Shown here: positions 7,471 to 10,742 of the stretch, piece by piece
How the letters are laid out: the number at the start of each line of letters is the position of its first letter
Position numbering within the stretch: the stretch's first letter is position 1
Assembly (NCBI GenBank): GCA_900554605.1
Contig: USHU01000020.1
Span: 1 to 10,742, forward strand
Source: an uncultured Actinomyces sp.
GTDB taxonomy: Bacteria; Actinomycetota; Actinomycetes; Actinomycetales; Actinomycetaceae
Length of the DNA stretch: 10,742 nt
Direction: 5' to 3'
Notes under the pieces: generated by a model
Databases searched by the model: none
The model's input: only the letters and a program-made list of their open reading frames with translations
Told to the model about the DNA's origin: nothing
Position numbers and translations under genes: made by a program

Positions 7471-8139
7471 GTGTCTGAAGACCAGAATCGGGATCTCGAT
7501 GCGCAATTTCGCGATCTAGTCGCAGGCATGGAAACCGATTTGGATGCGGGCGGTGTGCCGGAAAATGCGGCGGCCAGCCAGAACCCAGCCACTGATGATC
7601 TTGACACTCCCGTTGATGAGGCTCTTCACCTTGAGGGGGGAAAGCTCTCCGTCGCATTGATCCTCGCGCCGATTCCTTCCGCTGAGGCCCTGCACTCCCT
7701 TCTTGCCCTTTCCGGAATTCACGAGGCTGTGGTTCGCCTGAAACCGTGGACGGGGGTTTGGCTTCGCGTGCAGACCCAGACGACGCAAGAAGACGAACTG
7801 GACGTGCTGCTCACCGGGCGTCGAGCAATGCCCGCCGAGGTCGACAAGGTTGCTTCTGTAATCTCTCGACTTTCAAAATACGGAGCTGTGGCGATCATGT
7901 CCTGGCTCGTCGAGGGCGACGGAATCGAACCGGGAGTTTCGGGGCAAATTACCGCTCAACGCTACGTCAATGGCCATAGTGAAGACGATATTCCAGCGGG
8001 GCTTTTGCTTGGGGCAATGCCTCAGGCAACCGAGGATTTACTTCTTGGGCGTACGGTTCCCGCAGACTATCCCGATTCGATTCAAGCCGATGGCAAAGGC
8101 GGCAAACGAGGCCGTTTCATGTGGTTCAGGAAGCGTTGA
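7471..8139 (+). CDS. Conserved-looking protein of unknown function upstream of sseB-like gene
   Basis: I do not recognise this 222-aa protein. The first 55 or so residues are acidic and low in hydrophobics (MSEDQNRDLDAQF onward), probably a disordered tail. A folded region of about 58-200 follows, with alternating hydrophobic strands (LSVALILAPIPSAEAL, AVVRLKPWTGVWLRVQ, YGAVAIMSWLVEG). The last residues, KGGKRGRFMWFRKR, are strongly basic. No signal peptide or membrane helix is seen. GTG 7471 is chosen because GGAGG at 7461-7465 lies 5 nt upstream; upstream extension to 7348 would run into the promoter region and lacks an SD. Its stop overlaps the next start (TGATG), so the two proteins are made from one mRNA and may act together. 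It is presumably soluble and cytoplasmic. Confidence 0.78.
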   Translation: MSEDQNRDLDAQFRDLVAGMETDLDAGGVPENAAASQNPATDDLDTPVDEALHLEGGKLSVALILAPIPSAEALHSLLALSGIHEAVVRLKPWTGVWLRVQTQTTQEDELDVLLTGRRAMPAEVDKVASVISRLSKYGAVAIMSWLVEGDGIEPGVSGQITAQRYVNGHSEDDIPAGLLLGAMPQATEDLLLGRTVPADYPDSIQADGKGGKRGRFMWFRKR

Positions 8140-8897
8140 TGGTGGATATCGGAGAGGCGCAGAAGAACCGTTTGGCTCAGCGCTTAGCGATGGCTTCTCA
8201 CAATCGTGAAGATTCGGGTCAGCTCCTGGAAGCAACCGCGTGGGCTCTTCAAAGTGGTGAAGACGGTAGTGCGTCGCAGCTTGAGGCACTGGTTCATGCG
8301 TTCGAAAACGAGCGTGTAATTGTCCCGATCCGCGTTGAAGAAGATCCTCGGGTGACAGGGATTCACGCGGGAGAGGCCGGACACGATCCCGTCGGCTTTA
8401 TTCGCGTTGAAACGGTGGCAGGGCCAGCGATTGCTGCCTTTACCTCCGCGCAGTCACTGGGCGCGTATGACCCGAATGCTCGTCCCATGGCCCTTAGCTT
8501 TCGTCGCCTCGCATTGGCTGCATTAGTTGAGAGCGCAGGCAAGGTTATCGTGGATCCTCGCAGCCGCGATATTCTCATCCCTCGCAGTGCAACGAGCGCA
8601 CTTGCTCAGGGAGATCATTGGCTCCCAGCGTGGAAAGATCAGGAACTACGGGACCTCCTTGCCCGGCAGGCACAGGATGAATGCTCATCGATTACGGATC
8701 TGAGCGTCGAGTATGCGGGAATGGGCGTATGCAGGGTGAACCTCGTCATTGATCCGCAAGGAGTGGAAGAAGCGGATCGTGCGCAGTTGCGCGAAAAGGT
8801 CTTGCATACGATTGACGTTTTGAATTCGAATAAGCGTCTGAGAGCCGTTGCTGATGATATTCAGTGGGTTCCGCGCTGGGGGACAACAGCCGGATAG
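8139..8897 (+). CDS. SseB family protein
   Basis: The 252-aa product resembles actinobacterial SseB-family proteins. An N-terminal domain spans about residues 45-165, with VIVPIRVEED, GPAIAAFTSAQSLGAYDPNARPMALSFRRLALAAL, VIVDPRSRDILIPRSA and GDHWLPAW, the family's typical order. A C-terminal domain of about 170-250 includes VCRVNLVIDPQGVEEAD. SseB was first described as a serine-sensitivity enhancer in enterobacteria; function in actinobacteria is unknown. ATG 8139 is preferred over GTG 8121 because AGGAAG at 8128-8133 is 5 nt upstream; this gives a 1-nt overlap with the preceding stop. SseB-family genes commonly lie just before infC in actinobacteria, as here, but a terminator-like repeat and a promoter separate them. 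Confidence 0.85.
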   Translation: MVDIGEAQKNRLAQRLAMASHNREDSGQLLEATAWALQSGEDGSASQLEALVHAFENERVIVPIRVEEDPRVTGIHAGEAGHDPVGFIRVETVAGPAIAAFTSAQSLGAYDPNARPMALSFRRLALAALVESAGKVIVDPRSRDILIPRSATSALAQGDHWLPAWKDQELRDLLARQAQDECSSITDLSVEYAGMGVCRVNLVIDPQGVEEADRAQLREKVLHTIDVLNSNKRLRAVADDIQWVPRWGTTAG

Positions 8898-8920
8898 GGG
8901 CACTACAGGGCGAGCATGTG

Positions 8921-8974
8921 AGAGATTCCATCGCTGTGGCCGTCGGAGGCCTTCGCGTTGAATGGAATCTTTTG
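8921..8974 (+). terminator. Long imperfect inverted repeat, probable terminator of the unknown/sseB pair
   Basis: A 9-bp perfect stem pairs 8923-8931 with 8962-8970 and extends outward at 8921-8922 with 8971-8972 (one G-U). Inside, CGC (8932-8934) pairs with GCG (8955-8957), and GGCC (8938-8941) with GGCC (8948-8951) around loop GTCGGA. The 3' side runs into TCTTTTG. It begins 24 nt after the sseB-like stop, where a terminator is expected. It directly abuts the infC promoter, so an operator role is also possible. Confidence 0.5.
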
Positions 8975-8981
8975 CTAAGAT
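8973..8981 (+). promoter_or_regulatory. Extended -10 promoter of infC-rpmI-rplT
   Basis: TGC directly precedes TAAGAT (8976-8981), giving an extended -10 element; the hexamer matches consensus at 5 of 6 positions. No strong -35 is seen (TTCGCG at 8952-8957 with an 18-bp spacer is the best). Transcription would start near 8988, giving a leader of about 208 nt before the infC start. Confidence 0.5.
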
Positions 8982-8987
8982 TGTTTC

Positions 8988-9127
8988 GACCAATCGGGGA
9001 TTTCGCCCCGATCGTGCAAGCGGAGTTTCTCCCACCTTGATTCCCGCCCGGGTTGCCGGGTTGCCCACGTAGAGCCAGGGGATCGGGTTAAACGGTAGCA
9101 TCCGGACGGATGTTGTTGCCGGGATAA
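8988..9127 (+). ncRNA. Structured 5' leader of infC, upstream of the attenuator
   Basis: Three local hairpins can be drawn. They pair 8993-8999 with 9006-9012 (7 bp, all Watson-Crick), 9046-9051 with 9056-9061 (6 bp, tetraloop GTTG), and 9093-9103 with 9108-9118 (11 bp with four G-U, loop GGAC). A competing 7-bp pairing joins 9007-9013 with 9081-9087. GGGTTGCC is repeated in tandem at 9050-9065, and TTGCCGGG occurs at 9053-9060 and 9116-9123. This density of structure, no coding gene, and position between promoter and terminator suggest a cis-regulatory leader. In B. subtilis the homologous operon is controlled by L20 through leader attenuation; whether L20, IF-3 or something else acts here is unknown. 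Confidence 0.5.
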
Positions 9128-9161
9128 GCCTTCGTGCGCACAGTGGCACGGAGGCATTTTT
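9128..9161 (+). terminator. Leader attenuator terminator upstream of infC
   Basis: A 10-bp stem pairs 9128-9137 with 9146-9155, with one G-U pair and an 8-nt loop, followed at once by ATTTTT (9156-9161). This is a textbook intrinsic terminator. It lies about 140 nt after the predicted transcription start and 34 nt before the proposed infC start codon, so it would cut the operon transcript unless an antiterminator forms. The best upstream competitor seen is 9066-9072 against 9130-9136, with one mismatch. Confidence 0.68.
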
Positions 9162-9195
9162 CGTGTCACGGATACGACTGTGGAAGGAGCCACTC

Positions 9196-9834
9196 ATTAG
9201 CGAGCCTCGCATCAATGAGCGGATTCGAGTTCCCGAGGTACGTCTCGTGGGACCCGGAGGAGAACAGGTTGGTGTTGTCCGCGTGGAAGACGCACTGCGT
9301 CTTGCTGAAGAAGCGGGCCTCGACCTGGTCGAGGTTGCACCCGACGCCAAGCCGCCGGTTGCAAAACTCATGGACTACGGAAAATACAAGTACGAAGCGG
9401 CCCAGAAGGCTCGCGATGCTCGCCGTAATCAGGCGAACACGCAGCTCAAGGAGATTCGCTTCCGTCTGAAGATTGATGACCACGACTTCTCGGTGAAGAA
9501 GGGACACGTTGAGCGTTTCCTTTCTGCCGGCGACAAGGTCAAGGTCATGATCATGTTCCGCGGTCGTGAGCAGTCACGGCCCGAAGCGGGCGTCCGACTC
9601 TTGCAGCGTCTGGCTGAAGAAGTGGGAGAACTCGCCACCGTCGAATCTATGCCTCGTCAAGATGGCCGCAACATGACCATGGTTCTTGCGCCTACGAAGC
9701 GCAAGTCCGATGCGGTGAACGAGCAGCGTAAGCGTCGCGAAGCCGAGCGTGAAGAACGCCGCGGTAAGCGCGCCGAACGCGCCAGTAAGGACCAAGCTCG
9801 TGCGGCCTCGCAAGAGGCTGATGCACAGAAGTAG
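9196..9834 (+). CDS. infC: Translation initiation factor IF-3, probable AUU start
   Basis: IF-3 binds the 30S subunit, prevents premature 50S joining and checks the start codon and initiator tRNA. The N-domain opens with [20 protein letters not shown] and includes [19 protein letters not shown] and [13 protein letters not shown] basic linker leads to the C-domain ([54 protein letters not shown]). A charged K/R/E/A tail of about 45 residues follows (168-212). ATT 9196 is chosen as start: AAGGAG at 9184-9189 is 6 nt upstream, and the sequence from there matches the usual IF-3 N-terminus. GTG 9163 in the same frame would add 11 residues, but its SD (GGAGG 9150-9154) is buried in the terminator stem. 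An AUU start is known for E. coli infC, where it permits autoregulation by IF-3. It is first gene of infC-rpmI-rplT. Confidence 0.93.
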   Translation: MSEPRINERIRVPEVRLVGPGGEQVGVVRVEDALRLAEEAGLDLVEVAPDAKPPVAKLMDYGKYKYEAAQKARDARRNQANTQLKEIRFRLKIDDHDFSVKKGHVERFLSAGDKVKVMIMFRGREQSRPEAGVRLLQRLAEEVGELATVESMPRQDGRNMTMVLAPTKRKSDAVNEQRKRREAEREERRGKRAERASKDQARAASQEADAQK

Positions 9835-9842
9835 TGAAGGCA

Positions 9843-9855
9843 GGGGCTTAGCCCC
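9843..9855 (+). other. Small hairpin between infC and rpmI
   Basis: GGGGC at 9843-9847 pairs with GCCCC at 9851-9855 around a TTA loop. It starts 9 nt after the infC stop. No U-tract follows, so it should not terminate; it may affect mRNA processing or relative expression of the downstream ribosomal protein genes. Confidence 0.4.
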
Positions 9856-9881
9856 CGTCCGGAAGAAGAAGGATCAAAATA

Positions 9882-10076
9882 ATGCCGAAGAATAAGACGC
9901 ATTCCGGTGCAAAGAAGCGTTTCCGCTTGACCGGAAAGGGCAAGATCATGCGCGAGCAGGCAGGCGCACGCCACCTCCTCGAGCACAAGTCCTCCCGCAA
10001 GACCCGTCGTCTGGCCACCGATCAGGTTCTGGCCACCGCCGATGTCAAGCGCGTCCGTTCCATGCTGGGCAAGTGA
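9882..10076 (+). CDS. rpmI: 50S ribosomal protein L35
   Basis: This 64-aa highly basic protein matches L35 along its whole length: [22 protein letters not shown], then the stretch [15 protein letters not shown] near the middle and a short C-terminal helix ending in MLGK. L35 is a small protein of the large subunit. Length is normal. GAAGG at 9868-9872 lies 9 nt before the ATG. It is in the conserved order infC-rpmI-rplT, 47 nt after infC and 29 nt before rplT, so all three share one transcript. Confidence 0.97.
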   Translation: MPKNKTHSGAKKRFRLTGKGKIMREQAGARHLLEHKSSRKTRRLATDQVLATADVKRVRSMLGK

Positions 10077-10105
10077 CCCGCACCTTCGACAAGGAGATTT
10101 AGAAA

Positions 10106-10486
10106 ATGGCACGTGTTAAGCGTTCTGTTAACGCCAAGAAGAAGCGTCGCACCGTACTTGATCAGGCATCCGGCTACCGTGGCCAGCGTTCGCGCATGTA
10201 CCGCAAGGCCAAGGAACAGGTCACGCACTCATTCGTGTACTCGTACCGTGACCGCAAGGCCAAGAAGGGCGATTTCCGTCGTCTGTGGATCCAGCGCATC
10301 AACGCTGCTTCCCGCGCACAGGGTATGACCTACAACCGTTTCATCCAGGGCCTGAACCTGGCAGGTGTTGAGGTCGATCGTCGCATGCTGGCCGAACTGG
10401 CTGTCAACGACATCGCCACCTTCAACGCTCTCGTTGAGGTCGCCAAGAAGGCTCTGCCGGCAGATGTGAACGCCCCCAAGGCCTGA
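10106..10486 (+). CDS. rplT: 50S ribosomal protein L20
   Basis: L20 binds 23S rRNA early and is needed for assembly of the large subunit. The 126-aa protein shows the long basic N-terminal extension ([37 protein letters not shown]) and the globular C-terminal part ([38 protein letters not shown]). Length is at the upper end of normal. AAGGAG at 10091-10096 lies 9 nt before the ATG. In E. coli and B. subtilis L20 represses its own operon by binding leader or intercistronic mRNA; a similar loop is plausible for the structured leader before infC, but this is inference. Confidence 0.97.
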   Translation: MARVKRSVNAKKKRRTVLDQASGYRGQRSRMYRKAKEQVTHSFVYSYRDRKAKKGDFRRLWIQRINAASRAQGMTYNRFIQGLNLAGVEVDRRMLAELAVNDIATFNALVEVAKKALPADVNAPKA

Positions 10487-10493
10487 GCTTTTG

Positions 10494-10742
10494 GTGAATA
10501 ACTTTTCTGAACGCCCGTCCATCCTCGATAATCCTCATGCTGAACGCGTGAAGAAAGTCGCGGCTCTGGCCGGGCGTTCGGCGCGTTTCAAGCACGGAAA
10601 AATCCTGGTTGAGGGGCCGCAGGCAGTTCGTGAACTGATTCGGCATCGTTCATCCTTCGTTGAGGACGTGTATTACTCTGCATCTGCAGCGCGCCTACAC
10701 AGCGAGCTTATTTCCGAGGCAACGCAGGCCTGCCGCTGGGTA
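10494..10742 (+). CDS. TrmH/SpoU family RNA 2'-O-methyltransferase, N-terminal part
   Basis: The gene runs off the right edge after 83 codons. The visible part, NPHAERVKKVAALAGRSARFKHGKILVEGPQAV (in pieces), is the N-terminal substrate-binding domain of SpoU/TrmH-family 2'-O-methyltransferases, in which the core F..EG...V.E is typical. The SAM-binding knotted domain lies outside the window, so the target nucleotide (23S rRNA or tRNA) cannot be stated. GTG 10494 is 7 nt after the rplT stop; TTG 10491 is an alternative one codon earlier. No good SD is seen, which suggests translational coupling to rplT. This gene regularly follows rplT in actinobacteria. Confidence 0.86.
   Translation, partial: MNNFSERPSILDNPHAERVKKVAALAGRSARFKHGKILVEGPQAVRELIRHRSSFVEDVYYSASAARLHSELISEATQACRWV

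Noticed and set aside
9163..9195. GTG 9163 as the infC start with GGAGG 8 nt upstream
   Set aside because: The GGAGG forms the 3' arm of the strong attenuator stem, and the 11 extra residues do not resemble IF-3. ATT 9196 has a better-placed SD. It is kept as an alternative only.
10476..10494. CCAAGG / TTTTGG pairing after rplT as a terminator
   Set aside because: Two of six pairs are G-U, and the next gene starts inside it; co-transcription is more likely.
1..10742. Mobile elements, CRISPR arrays, tRNA genes or phage genes
   Set aside because: No long direct or inverted repeats, transposase motifs, repeat-spacer pattern or cloverleaf-like sequence was seen; all genes fit a core chromosomal region.

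Overview
The window reads as a chromosomal core region of a moderately GC-rich actinobacterium. The gene order pgeF-sepF-yggT-divIVA(wag31)-lspA-rluD-dnaE1, followed later by sseB-like, infC-rpmI-rplT and a TrmH-family methyltransferase, is typical of the class. By inference from gene content, codon use and protein sequences, the Actinomycetaceae (Actinomyces, Schaalia, Mobiluncus and relatives) are the best guess; I cannot name a genus. I see no phage, transposon, CRISPR array or foreign-looking island.

Layout. 1-326 is the C-terminal end of a PgeF/YfiH multicopper-oxidase-like protein. 389-1167 holds sepF and yggT, nearly abutting. 1168-1362 is a non-coding gap with a putative promoter and two tandem RNA hairpins in front of wag31 (1363-1977). 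A strong 14-bp hairpin (2007-2039) follows wag31. lspA and rluD then run with a 2-nt gap, and dnaE1 (3508-7056) fills the middle. A small S4-domain protein (7133-7366) lies on the minus strand, convergent with dnaE1 and divergent from a 222-aa protein of unknown function. That unknown gene is translationally coupled to an SseB-family gene (8139-8897). The right end is the translation operon infC-rpmI-rplT followed by the start of an rRNA/tRNA 2'-O-methyltransferase gene that runs off the window.

How the genes work together. The left half is the tail of the division and cell-wall (dcw) cluster: SepF anchors FtsZ, and DivIVA/Wag31 directs polar growth. LspA serves lipoprotein maturation, RluD rRNA pseudouridylation and DnaE1 replication. 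The right half is a translation module: IF-3, L35, L20 and an RNA methylase.

Most interesting signal. The ~300 nt before infC look like a regulatory leader. There is a terminator-like inverted repeat (8921-8972), an extended -10 promoter (8973-8981), several hairpins with competing partners, and a textbook intrinsic terminator (9128-9161). Immediately after it comes an infC start that appears to be an AUU codon with a perfectly placed AAGGAG. This suggests two layers of control on infC-rpmI-rplT: transcription attenuation and AUU start-codon discrimination. All RNA-structure claims here were made by eye and need folding and comparative covariation to confirm.
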